Positions 7,977 to 17,768 of a stretch of DNA of 64,000 nt are shown one piece after another. This DNA is from Candidatus Kouleothrix ribensis (GTDB taxonomy: Bacteria > Chloroflexota > Chloroflexia > Chloroflexales > Roseiflexaceae), in the NCBI GenBank assembly GCA_016722075.1, contig JADKGW010000001.1:4030001-4094000 (forward strand). The letters run 5' to 3'. Every line of letters begins with the position of its first letter. Positions within the stretch are counted from its first letter, which is position 1. The position numbers and the translations under genes were made by a program. Below the pieces are notes generated by a model. That model was not told the origin of the DNA, did not search any database, and saw only the letters and a list, made by a program, of their open reading frames with translations.

Positions 7977-8885
7977 ATGGGTACACTCCCTGCCGATCTG
8001 CGCATGATCGATGATCTGCACCTGGGCCTGCCACACGTGATCGCCACCTACCTGGTGCCCGGCGATCAGCCGGCGATCGTCGACCCCGGCCCGGCCAGCA
8101 CGCTCAGCACCCTGGCGGCCGGGCTGGCGACGCACGGCCTGGCGCTGGGCGACCTGCAGCATATTCTGCTGACGCACATCCACCTCGACCACGCCGGCGC
8201 CACCGGGGTGCTGGTGCGGCGCTTCCCGCACCTGCGCGTGTACGCCCACCAGCGCGGCGTGCCACACCTCGTCGCGCCCGAGAAGCTGATTCGTAGCGCG
8301 GCCCGGCTGTATGGCGACGAGATGGACCGGCTGTGGGGCGAGATCGCACCGGTGCCGGCGGCCAACATCACCACGCTGGCCGGCGGCGAGACGCTGCGCC
8401 TGGCCGGGCGCCGGCTGCGCGTGTTCGATGCGCCCGGCCACGCCTCGCACCACGTGATATACTTCGACCAGAGCAACGGCGCGATGTTCATGGGCGATAC
8501 CGGCGGCGTCTGCCTGCCCGATCTGCCGGTGCCGCGCCCGGCCACCCCGCCGCCCGACATCGATATCGAGGCATGGCTGCGCACGCTCGCGATGGTCGAG
8601 TCGCTCGCGCCGCGCGCGCTGCTGCTCACCCACTTCGGCCCGACCTACCAGCCCGCTGCGTATCTGGCCGACTACCGCGCGGCGCTGGCACGCTGGGCCG
8701 AGCTGGTGCGCGCGGGCCTGCACAGCGGCGCCGACGAGCCGGCACAAATCGCGCAGCTGCGCGCGCAAGCCCTGGCCGACATGGGCAGCCCGTCGGCCGC
8801 TACGCTCGAGCTGTTCGACCAGGCCAGTGCGATCGAGCTGAACTGGCAGGGCCTGGCGCGCTACTGGCGCAAGCGCGAGGGGTGA
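7977..8885 (+). CDS. MBL-fold metallo-hydrolase
   Basis: A 302-residue metallo-beta-lactamase-fold enzyme. The metal-binding motif is HIHLDHAG in LLTHIHLDHAGATG. Later ligands are in DAPGHASHH, the bridging Asp in MGDTGG, and LLTHFGPT near the end. The extra C-terminal helical part (ADYRAALARWAELVRAG onward) is typical of larger glyoxalase II-like or hydrolase members. The substrate is unknown. The ATG at 7977 has a weak AAGAAAG site. A TATTAT box at 7941-7946 with TTGGTC 18 bases upstream may be its promoter; that -35 lies inside the second 23-bp repeat of the neighbouring mobile element. Confidence 0.85.
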   Translation: MGTLPADLRMIDDLHLGLPHVIATYLVPGDQPAIVDPGPASTLSTLAAGLATHGLALGDLQHILLTHIHLDHAGATGVLVRRFPHLRVYAHQRGVPHLVAPEKLIRSAARLYGDEMDRLWGEIAPVPAANITTLAGGETLRLAGRRLRVFDAPGHASHHVIYFDQSNGAMFMGDTGGVCLPDLPVPRPATPPPDIDIEAWLRTLAMVESLAPRALLLTHFGPTYQPAAYLADYRAALARWAELVRAGLHSGADEPAQIAQLRAQALADMGSPSAATLELFDQASAIELNWQGLARYWRKREG

Positions 8886-8942
8886 GCCCGGCGATAGCGC
8901 CCGAACCCCTCCCGCCAGGGCACTGCACCCTAACCGCCGATT

Positions 8943-8971
8943 TTGTGCGGTCGCGTGCGCACCGCTATAAT
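8943..8971 (+). promoter_or_regulatory. Promoter for pyruvate kinase gene
   Basis: A perfect TATAAT at 8966-8971 with TTGTGC 17 bases upstream (8943-8948) lies 50 bases ahead of the pyk start codon. Only the -10 box matches the sigma-70 consensus strongly. Confidence 0.6.
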
Positions 8972-9021
8972 GGATATCCCAACCTGCCGAAGCCGCCAGA
9001 ACCCAGAGAGTGGTGGAAACA

Positions 9022-10449
9022 ATGCGTCGAACCAAGATCGTCGCCACGATTGGCCCCTCGAGCAGCACCCCCGAGATGATCGCAAAGCTGCTTGCGGCAG
9101 GCATGGATGTGGCCAGGCTCAATTTCTCGCACGGCAGCCATGCCGATCACGCCGAGCGGATCGGGCTGCTGCGCGCCGCTGCGCGCCAGGCCGGGCGCCC
9201 GCTCGCGATCCTCCAGGATCTACAGGGGCCGAAGATCCGCACCGGCAAGCTCGCCGGCGGCCAACCGGTGCTGCTGCGCGCAGGCGAGCGCTTCGACATT
9301 ACCATCCACGAGATCGCCGGCACGGCCACGCAGGTGAGCACTACCTACACCGCGCTGCCCGGCGATGTGCGCCCCGGCGACCGCATCCTGCTCTCGGATG
9401 GGTTGATCGAGCTGCGCGTGATCGCGGCAACCGCCGATGAGGTTCATACGACGGTGGTATTCGGCGGCGAGCTGCGCGAGAACCAGGGCATTAACCTGCC
9501 GGGTGTGAATGTAAGCGCCCCGGCCCTGACCGAGAAAGATATCGCCGACCTGGAATTCGGCCTGGCCCAGGATGTCGATTATGTGGCGATCTCGTTCGTG
9601 CGCCGCGCAGCCGACCTGCGCGACGTAAAGGCGCGCATCGCGGCAGCCGGCAAGCACACACCGGTGATCGCCAAGATCGAGAAGCCCGAGGCGCTGGATG
9701 AGATCTCAGACATCCTGGCAATCTCCGACGCGATCATGGTCGCCCGCGGCGACCTGGGGGTCGAGATGGCCGCCGAGCAGGTGCCGGTGGTGCAGAAGCA
9801 GCTGATCGAGGCGGCTAACAGCATCGGCGTGCCGGTGATCACCGCCACACAGATGCTCGACTCGATGATCCGTAACCCGCGCCCAACGCGCGCCGAGGCC
9901 AGCGATGTGGCAAATGCGATTATCGACGGTACCGACGCGGTGATGCTCAGCGGCGAGACCGCCAACGGCCAGTTTCCGATCGAGTCGGTGCAGATGATGG
10001 CGCGGATCGCCGAGGTGGCCGAGGCCAGCGGCCGGCACGGCGACCACTCGATGGCGCTGAGCCTGCAGATCGACCGGCAGCCCACGGTGTCGCAGGCGAT
10101 CAGCGCGGCAGCCTGTGCAATCGTCACGGCCCTGCCGGTGCGCGCAATCGCCGCGTTCACCCTGAGCGGCACCACCGCGCGGCTGGTGGCCCAGATGCGG
10201 CCGGCCACGCCCATCCTGGCTTTCACCCCCTCCGAGACAGCCTATCACCAGCTGAACCTGGTGTGGGGCATCACGCCAATAATGTGCGATTATGTCGACC
10301 GGTTGGATTCACTGGGCGAGCGCGTTAGCCGCCTGGTGATCGAGCGTGGCCTGGTGCAGCCGGGCGACTCGATCGTGATGACCGGTGGGCACCCGATTGC
10401 GGCACGTGGGGCCACCAACTTCGTCAAAGTGCTGCAGGTGTCCGAGTAG
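9022..10449 (+). CDS. pyk: Pyruvate kinase
   Basis: A 475-residue glycolytic enzyme converting phosphoenolpyruvate and ADP to pyruvate and ATP. RRTKIVATIGPSS starts the protein, followed by MDVARLNFSHG, the B-domain, and the active-site block VARGDLGVEMAAEQVP. ITATQMLDSMI and EASDVANAIIDGTDAVMLSGE are both intact. The C-terminal domain (ISAAACAIVTALPVRAI onward) is complete, so the length fits the family. The ATG at 9022 is preferred over the GTG at 9010 because the product then begins where homologues do, with GGTGGA just upstream. Confidence 0.97.
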   Translation: MRRTKIVATIGPSSSTPEMIAKLLAAGMDVARLNFSHGSHADHAERIGLLRAAARQAGRPLAILQDLQGPKIRTGKLAGGQPVLLRAGERFDITIHEIAGTATQVSTTYTALPGDVRPGDRILLSDGLIELRVIAATADEVHTTVVFGGELRENQGINLPGVNVSAPALTEKDIADLEFGLAQDVDYVAISFVRRAADLRDVKARIAAAGKHTPVIAKIEKPEALDEISDILAISDAIMVARGDLGVEMAAEQVPVVQKQLIEAANSIGVPVITATQMLDSMIRNPRPTRAEASDVANAIIDGTDAVMLSGETANGQFPIESVQMMARIAEVAEASGRHGDHSMALSLQIDRQPTVSQAISAAACAIVTALPVRAIAAFTLSGTTARLVAQMRPATPILAFTPSETAYHQLNLVWGITPIMCDYVDRLDSLGERVSRLVIERGLVQPGDSIVMTGGHPIAARGATNFVKVLQVSE

Positions 10450-10586
10450 GTTTACCGGCTATTCACGCGCCTTTCATCTGCTACTTATGTAGGCGTGCTA
10501 TGGTTGGGCCTCGAGCGCAGTAGGCCGTACGTAGTGCGCCGTGCCACCAGCGAAAGCCGGCGCGGGATACGATCAAGAGGCACCCT

Positions 10587-10757
10587 ATGAGCGATATCGG
10601 CATTCCCGAGCTTCTGATCTTGCTGGCGATCATCATTATCCTGTTCGGGCCAGCCCGCCTGGCAGGGGTCGGCAAGTCGCTTGGCCAGGCAATCAGCTCG
10701 TTCCGGCACGAGCTGCGCAGCGAAGCCGAGCCGCCTGCGACCTCTAAAGAGTCGTAA
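10587..10757 (+). CDS. tatA: Twin-arginine translocase TatA/E-type subunit
   Basis: A 56-residue protein. A short periplasmic start (MSDIGIPE) leads into one transmembrane helix (LLILLAIIIILF), then the family hinge FGPARL, and an amphipathic helix (GVGKSLGQAISSFRHELR) with a charged tail. This is the TatA architecture: many copies form the channel that exports folded, twin-arginine-signal proteins. AAGAGG lies six bases upstream of the ATG. No tatC is nearby. TatB is less likely because the amphipathic region is short. Confidence 0.88.
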   Translation: MSDIGIPELLILLAIIIILFGPARLAGVGKSLGQAISSFRHELRSEAEPPATSKES

Positions 10758-10863
10758 CATCCGGCGCGAAGCGGGTACGGCTGCGCAACACAGCCACACA
10801 AAACTATGCTATGCTGGTGCCACGCCGCCGGGGATGCCTCGGCCGAATGAAGGCACCGCACCT

Positions 10864-11421
10864 ATGACCACCAGCTACTGCACGTTTGCGCCTACGCACC
10901 CGCTGCATAAGGCCTACCACGATCACGAATATGGCTTCCCACTGCGCGACGACGCGCGTCTGTTCGAGCGGCTGGCGCTCGAGATCAACCAGGCCGGGCT
11001 ATCGTGGCTGACGATCTTGAAGAAGAAAGCTGCCTTCCACCAGGCCTTCGAAGGCTTCGATCTCGACCGGGTTGCGGCGTATGGACAGGCCGAGCGTGCG
11101 CGCCTGCTCGGCGACGCCGCGATCGTGCGCAACCGCCTGAAAGTCGCAGCCGTGATCGAGAACGCCACCCGGCTGATCGCGATCCGTGCGCAGCACGGCT
11201 CGTTCGCGGCCTGGCTCGATGCACACCACCCGCGCTCGCACGCGCAGTGGCAGGCCCTATTCAAGCAGACGTTCGTGTTCACCGGCGGCGAGATCGTCCG
11301 CGAGTTTCTGATCAGCACCGGCTACCTGCCGGGCGCGCACGAGCCAGGCTGCCCGGTCTATAGCCACATTCTGGCGCTCGATCCACCCTGGCGGCGCGTT
11401 GGCGCCGATAGCGCGCCATGA
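10864..11421 (+). CDS. tag: DNA-3-methyladenine glycosylase I
   Basis: A 185-residue base-excision repair enzyme removing 3-methyladenine. It matches the Tag family in length and order: C6 and YHDHEYGFP (H19) at the N-terminus form half of a zinc site, and a late histidine/cysteine pair near EPGCPVYSHI may complete it. The pocket acid is in LEINQAGLSW (E40), followed by ILKKKAAFHQAFEGFD. The stop overlaps the next start as ATGA, giving translational coupling with the acyltransferase. The functional link between the two is not obvious. Confidence 0.93.
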   Translation: MTTSYCTFAPTHPLHKAYHDHEYGFPLRDDARLFERLALEINQAGLSWLTILKKKAAFHQAFEGFDLDRVAAYGQAERARLLGDAAIVRNRLKVAAVIENATRLIAIRAQHGSFAAWLDAHHPRSHAQWQALFKQTFVFTGGEIVREFLISTGYLPGAHEPGCPVYSHILALDPPWRRVGADSAP

Positions 11422-12185
11422 CCTACACGCCCCCTCCTGATCTGCCGCCCATCCCGGCGCGACATACCCGGCTTGGCGATGCGCTGGTGTACTGGGGCCT
11501 GGTGCGCCCGGCGCTGTGGTCGTACTTCGAGCGGGTGTCGATCAAGATCGAAGGCCCGACGCCACAGCCACACGAGGGGCCGCTGATCGTCTACCTGAAC
11601 CACCCGTCGTGGTGGGACGGCTACATGACGTTTGTGCTCAACCGGGTGATTCTGCGCGGGCGCTTCCAGGGCTACGCCATGATGGAAGAGCCACAGCTGC
11701 GGCGCTACCGGTTCTTCAGCTGGAGCGGGGCGTTCTCGGTCGATCGCCACGATGCGCGCTCGGCGATGCGCTCGGTGCGCTACATCAGCCGGCTACTGGC
11801 CGAGCGGCGCAACCGCTGCATGTACATCTTCCCCCAGGGTGAGATCACACCTAACGACCGGCGGCCGCTCGAGCTGTTTGCAGGCGTGGCGCAGGTGGCC
11901 CGGCGCGCCGGCGGGGCGCTGCTGTGGCCGGTGGCGCTGCGCTACGAATTTCGCGGCGAGCAGCACCCCGAGGCGTTCATCCGCGCCGGGCCGGCGCACT
12001 ACGCGCCTGCCGACGCCGACGCGCGCGCGCTTGGTGCCGCGATCGGCGCCCGCCTGGCCGGCGCCTGCGACGCCCTGCGCGATGAGTATAATGCCGGCGA
12101 TCTGGGCGGCTACCGCGTGCTACTGCGCGGGCGCGCCGGCGTGAACCGCGTGTTCGACGCGGCCCGTGGTCAGCGGCCGAGCTAA
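11418..12185 (+). CDS. PlsC-type acyltransferase
   Basis: A 255-residue glycerolipid acyltransferase-family protein. The catalytic HX4D motif is HPSWWD in YLNHPSWWDGYM, and the acceptor-binding block is FPQGEIT. Most relatives acylate lysophosphatidate at the membrane. A second possibility is a carotenoid-glycoside acyltransferase of the CruD type, because the next gene, in the opposite direction, is CruF-like. The sequence alone does not decide. It starts inside the tag stop codon and is followed by a tandem array. Confidence 0.8.
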   Translation: MTYTPPPDLPPIPARHTRLGDALVYWGLVRPALWSYFERVSIKIEGPTPQPHEGPLIVYLNHPSWWDGYMTFVLNRVILRGRFQGYAMMEEPQLRRYRFFSWSGAFSVDRHDARSAMRSVRYISRLLAERRNRCMYIFPQGEITPNDRRPLELFAGVAQVARRAGGALLWPVALRYEFRGEQHPEAFIRAGPAHYAPADADARALGAAIGARLAGACDALRDEYNAGDLGGYRVLLRGRAGVNRVFDAARGQRPS

Positions 12186-12213
12186 CCGCCCTGGTACCAC
12201 TTGGCGCATATTC

Positions 12214-12390
12214 GTTGCAGGTTGGCAGGTTGCAGGTTGCAGGTTGGCAGGTTGGCAGGTTGGCAGGTTGGCAGGTTGGCAGGTTGCAGGTTGGCAGGTT
12301 GCAGGTTGGCAGGCTGCAGGTTGCAGGCTGCAGGTTGCAGGTTGCAGGTTGCAGGTTGCAGGTTGCAGGTTGCAGGTTGGCAGGTTGCAG
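12214..12390. repeat. Heptamer/octamer tandem array, units GCAGGTT and GGCAGGTT
   Basis: About 24 head-to-tail copies of a 7-bp GCAGGTT or 8-bp GGCAGGTT unit fill the gap between the convergent acyltransferase and CruF-like genes. On the other strand the core is AACCTGC, as in the arrays at 4751 and 45,385. Confidence 0.95.
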
Positions 12391-12422
12391 TGTCGCTGCT
12401 GCCTACCCACTGCCCGCTAACG

Positions 12423-13286
12423 CTAGTCGCCGCGCGCGCGCCGATCGGGCTGGGGCCGAACCAGCACATAGCCGCGCACCAGCAGCCCAACCAGCGAGAT
12501 CGCCAGCAGCGTGCCCAGGCCTACCAGGCCGGCCAGCGTGTGCCCGCGCGCGAGGTTCACCACCGTGAACATAAGCGTGCTCAGCAGGTACAGATACGCT
12601 GGAATGCTCTCGGCCTGCCACACACGCCGCCGCACCAGGCCTGTGGTAACCGGCTGCCGGTGGCCGGGCAGAATCCAGGCGACCAGCAGCGCCATGCCCA
12701 GGCCCACCAGCCACCACGCAATGAAGTTGGCGGTCGGCACCCCATAGTATGGCCCGCGATCATGCCAGACCCAATAGCGATTGACCAGGGTCGCAATCGT
12801 CTCGATCTGCAGATCGAGCAGGAGCACCAGGGTTGCGGCGGCCAGCGCCGGCCAATGCCGCCGGCCCGGCAGTGCCGGCGTACGCAGGCGCGCAGGCTGG
12901 GCCGGCTCGGCCGCACACACCAGCTGCCACGCGCCAAACGCAACCATCAGCCACGCGCAGGTGATCGGCAGCGGCACAACCCCAAAGAACTGCGGCCAGA
13001 GCATAGCGGTATACTCGTAGCGGCCAAACGGGAAGCCAGTCGTGACGCCGAGATGCTCGACGCCCCAGGCCAGCAAGAACACCGGCAGCGCCGCCAGCAC
13101 CCCCCGCCGGCCGTGCCAGCCGATCAGCCAGCACAGCACGGCCGCACCCTGTATGATCAGCAGCGCGCCGCCCATCCAGCCACCCCAGGCCGGCACACGA
13201 TCGAGCGCCACCACCACGATTGAGCCAGGCAGCAGCGCCAGATAGATCAGAAAGATGATCTGCGAAAGCCAGCGAAACACGCGCAT
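12423..13286 (-). CDS. Carotenoid biosynthesis protein, CruF-like (DUF422)
   Basis: A 287-residue integral membrane protein with about seven hydrophobic helices. The family signatures are EHLGVTTGFPFGRYEYT and YYGVPTANFIAWW. CruF hydrates the psi end of acyclic or monocyclic carotenes (1',2'-hydratase), giving tertiary hydroxyls that are then glycosylated. This suggests a pigmented organism, consistent with Chloroflexia. No phytoene synthase or desaturase is in the window. Related archaeal and actinobacterial proteins hydrate bisanhydrobacterioruberin, so the exact carotenoid is not certain. Confidence 0.82.
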   Translation of the reverse strand: MRVFRWLSQIIFLIYLALLPGSIVVVALDRVPAWGGWMGGALLIIQGAAVLCWLIGWHGRRGVLAALPVFLLAWGVEHLGVTTGFPFGRYEYTAMLWPQFFGVVPLPITCAWLMVAFGAWQLVCAAEPAQPARLRTPALPGRRHWPALAAATLVLLLDLQIETIATLVNRYWVWHDRGPYYGVPTANFIAWWLVGLGMALLVAWILPGHRQPVTTGLVRRRVWQAESIPAYLYLLSTLMFTVVNLARGHTLAGLVGLGTLLAISLVGLLVRGYVLVRPQPDRRARGD

Positions 13287-13634
13287 CAGGCCGCCCTTTA
13301 CTCATAGTGCGTGCGCAGCACTGCATATACTACAGGCAATACGCCGGCCGAGCACAAAACGATCTGGGGCCACACATTGATCGCATATGCGAAAATCGGC
13401 ACAGCAACCGTTTAATCATATGAACTCCCGCACATTGCTCTTACCGCAAGCCAGCGCGCCGGCCAGATCTTGCCAGCTTCGCCTCACGCTGCGCGCCGCT
13501 ACTGAACGAATGTTCATCGATATGCCGCCCAGATGACGAGTTCGTTACTTGAATTCGGCCGGGCGCATGGTACCATATTTATCCACCCCAACAACAGGGC
13601 GGGTCTGCGAGGCCACGTGAGCGTTAGTACGAAC
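13287..13634. other. Intergenic region between divergent genes, no gene seen
   Basis: This 348-base gap separates the starts of the CruF-like gene (minus) and the response regulator (plus). It is locally AT-richer around 13,380-13,430 and probably holds both promoters. No well-formed -35/-10 pair could be assigned, and no repeat family is recognisable. Confidence 0.4.
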
Positions 13635-14036
13635 ATGCCACTGCATATTCTGCTGGTAGAAGACGACGGCAGCATTGCGCGCGTGATCGCGATCGCCATG
13701 CGCGATCTCGGCGTGCCCTACCAGCTCGACCAGGCCTACTCGGCCGAAGAGGCGCTCGAGCTGTGGCAGCATCAGCGCTACGACCTGGTGCTGACCGACT
13801 ATAATCTACGCGGCATGAACGGTATCGCCATGATCGGCGTGCTGAAGGCCCAGGCAGCCGATCTGCCAACCATCCTGTTTACCGCCTACGACGACACCAA
13901 TGTGCGCCGCGAGGCCCGCAAGGTCGGCGTCACGCACTTCCTGCCCAAGCCGTTCGTGATCGACGAGATCATCGAGATCGCACGCCAGCTGCTGCCGCTG
14001 CGCTCGAGCGAGCTGGGCGCGCAGACTGCCGGGTAG
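13635..14036 (+). CDS. Single-domain response regulator
   Basis: A 133-residue receiver domain with no output domain. The acidic pocket is LVEDD, the phospho-acceptor Asp is in LVLTDYNLRG, the switch residue Thr is in LFTAYDD, and the conserved Lys is in LPKPF. Such proteins act through protein contacts, as in CheY or Spo0F-like relays. No histidine kinase is adjacent. The ATG at 13,635 gives a typical receiver start. An in-frame GTG at 13,617 with GCGAGG upstream is an alternative. Confidence 0.88.
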   Translation: MPLHILLVEDDGSIARVIAIAMRDLGVPYQLDQAYSAEEALELWQHQRYDLVLTDYNLRGMNGIAMIGVLKAQAADLPTILFTAYDDTNVRREARKVGVTHFLPKPFVIDEIIEIARQLLPLRSSELGAQTAG

Positions 14037-14232
14037 CCTCACGTAACGGCCGGCCGGCCCACCCGAGCACCAGTGGCTGCCGGAATAGCGGCTGTCCAGT
14101 GCGGCGCGCCCCCGCCGGCCCCCGATAGCGAAGCGCCGAACGATCGCGCCGGCCTGGCATGCGGCCGCCGCGCGCGCTGCTGCCGAAGCCGCCCGCGCCT
14201 GCGCACTACCCACCGCGATCGGCCCCCACGTG

Positions 14233-14490
14233 TAGGGTTTTCACCCAGCATGCTAGGCTACATGGATACCCCTCCCCCGTACCCCCTCCCCTGGCAGAGG
14301 AGAGGGACAGAATTTGCCGTTCCAATGCAGCGGCACAGCCGCTGCATTGGAACGCGCATAGGATACCCCCCTCTCCCAACATTGGGAGAGGGGGGCAGGG
14401 GGGTGAGGGCCGATCGCATTGGAACGCGACCAACCAAAAACCCTACCCCTGAAAGGAGGGGGGCAGGGCCGTGCGGGCCGATCGCAGCCT
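14233..14490 (+). repeat. Dispersed GC-rich repeat, family 1 (long copy with two hairpins)
   Basis: This copy shares the ACCCAGCATGCT and GGATACCCCTCCCCCGTACC blocks with 1190-1310. It shares GGTGAGGGCCGATCGCAT and AACCAAAAACCCT with 23,631-23,867. It contains a perfect 17-bp hairpin (14,318-14,334 with 14,338-14,354, loop ACA) and a 14-bp hairpin (14,366-14,379 with 14,382-14,395). It occupies most of the 564-base gap before hsp20. The rest (14,037-14,232) shows nothing recognisable. Confidence 0.85.
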
Positions 14491-14600
14491 GATGCGGCAA
14501 TGTACACCATCTACCCCTGCATGTACCCCTGCCGCTGGCCCGAACACAAAATGCTATAATTCCCCACCAGAGGCAATCGCACACTTGAAGGAGATCGGCA

Positions 14601-15053
14601 ATGCAGCGCGTGATATACCTGCGCCGGCCGCCACGCAGCCGCGACCAGCGCGGATTGCAGCAGCAGCTCGAGCGCGCCTTCCAGAGCCAGTGGGGCCAAC
14701 CAGGCTCGCTGCTGCTGGTAGCGCCGCGTACAGAGATCTGGCAGCCGCCGGCCGATGTCTACGAGACCGAGCACGCGTTTGTGGTACGGGTCGAACTGGC
14801 CGGTATGCGCGAGGCCGAGATCGCGATCATGCTCGACGAGCACAGCCTGCGGATCGAAGGCCAGCGCCCCGAGCGCAACCACGAGCGCCCGCTCGGCTAC
14901 CACCAGATGGGCGTGAACTACGGCGCATTTGCGGTCGAGATCTTCCTCGGCCGGCCGTTTGTGCCCGAGCAGGTGACTGCACGCTATGACGACGGGTTTC
15001 TGTATGTCGAGCTGCCCAAGCCGGCCTTTGTGCGCGTACAGCTAAGCGAGTAG
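14601..15053 (+). CDS. Hsp20/alpha-crystallin family small heat-shock protein
   Basis: A 150-residue ATP-independent chaperone that holds unfolding proteins. An alpha-crystallin domain spans about residues 50-145. It begins at WQPPADVYETEHAFVVRVELAGM and ends with YDDGFLYVELPK. The usual GVL of the last strand is replaced here by GFLYVELP. AAGGAGATCGGCA precedes the ATG. A TATAAT at 14,555-14,560 is the likely -10 box; no CIRCE element is seen. It is followed 53 bases later by lon, forming a protein quality-control pair. Confidence 0.92.
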   Translation: MQRVIYLRRPPRSRDQRGLQQQLERAFQSQWGQPGSLLLVAPRTEIWQPPADVYETEHAFVVRVELAGMREAEIAIMLDEHSLRIEGQRPERNHERPLGYHQMGVNYGAFAVEIFLGRPFVPEQVTARYDDGFLYVELPKPAFVRVQLSE

Positions 15054-15106
15054 CACGTAGCCCGTGGTGCGCCTGGCGCGGCCACGTGGTACATCTGGAG
15101 ACGATC

Positions 15107-17653
<2,547 letters not shown>

Positions 17654-17693
17654 GGCGCATGCCGTACCAGATTAGCTTGCTCAGGCATGTTGC

Positions 17694-17728
17694 TGGAGGG
17701 GCGCGCGGCTTTGCCGCGCGCCCCTCCA
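17694..17728. terminator. Bidirectional terminator hairpin
   Basis: A perfect 16-bp GC-rich inverted repeat (17,694-17,709 with 17,713-17,728) with loop TTT. It lies between lon and the convergent ELWxxDGT gene, 41 bases after the lon stop. Confidence 0.75.
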
Positions 17729-17768
17729 CGTATATGTGTCCCCACCGAGCGGGCCGGTAGCCGCCAAT

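Noticed and set aside
12201..13223. A 340-codon plus-strand open frame across the heptamer array
   Set aside because: The first part is translated tandem repeat and the rest is antisense to the CruF-like membrane protein.
14555..14600. CIRCE-type heat-shock operator ahead of hsp20
   Set aside because: No TTAGCACTC/GAGTGCTAA inverted repeat is present; only a TATAAT box was found.
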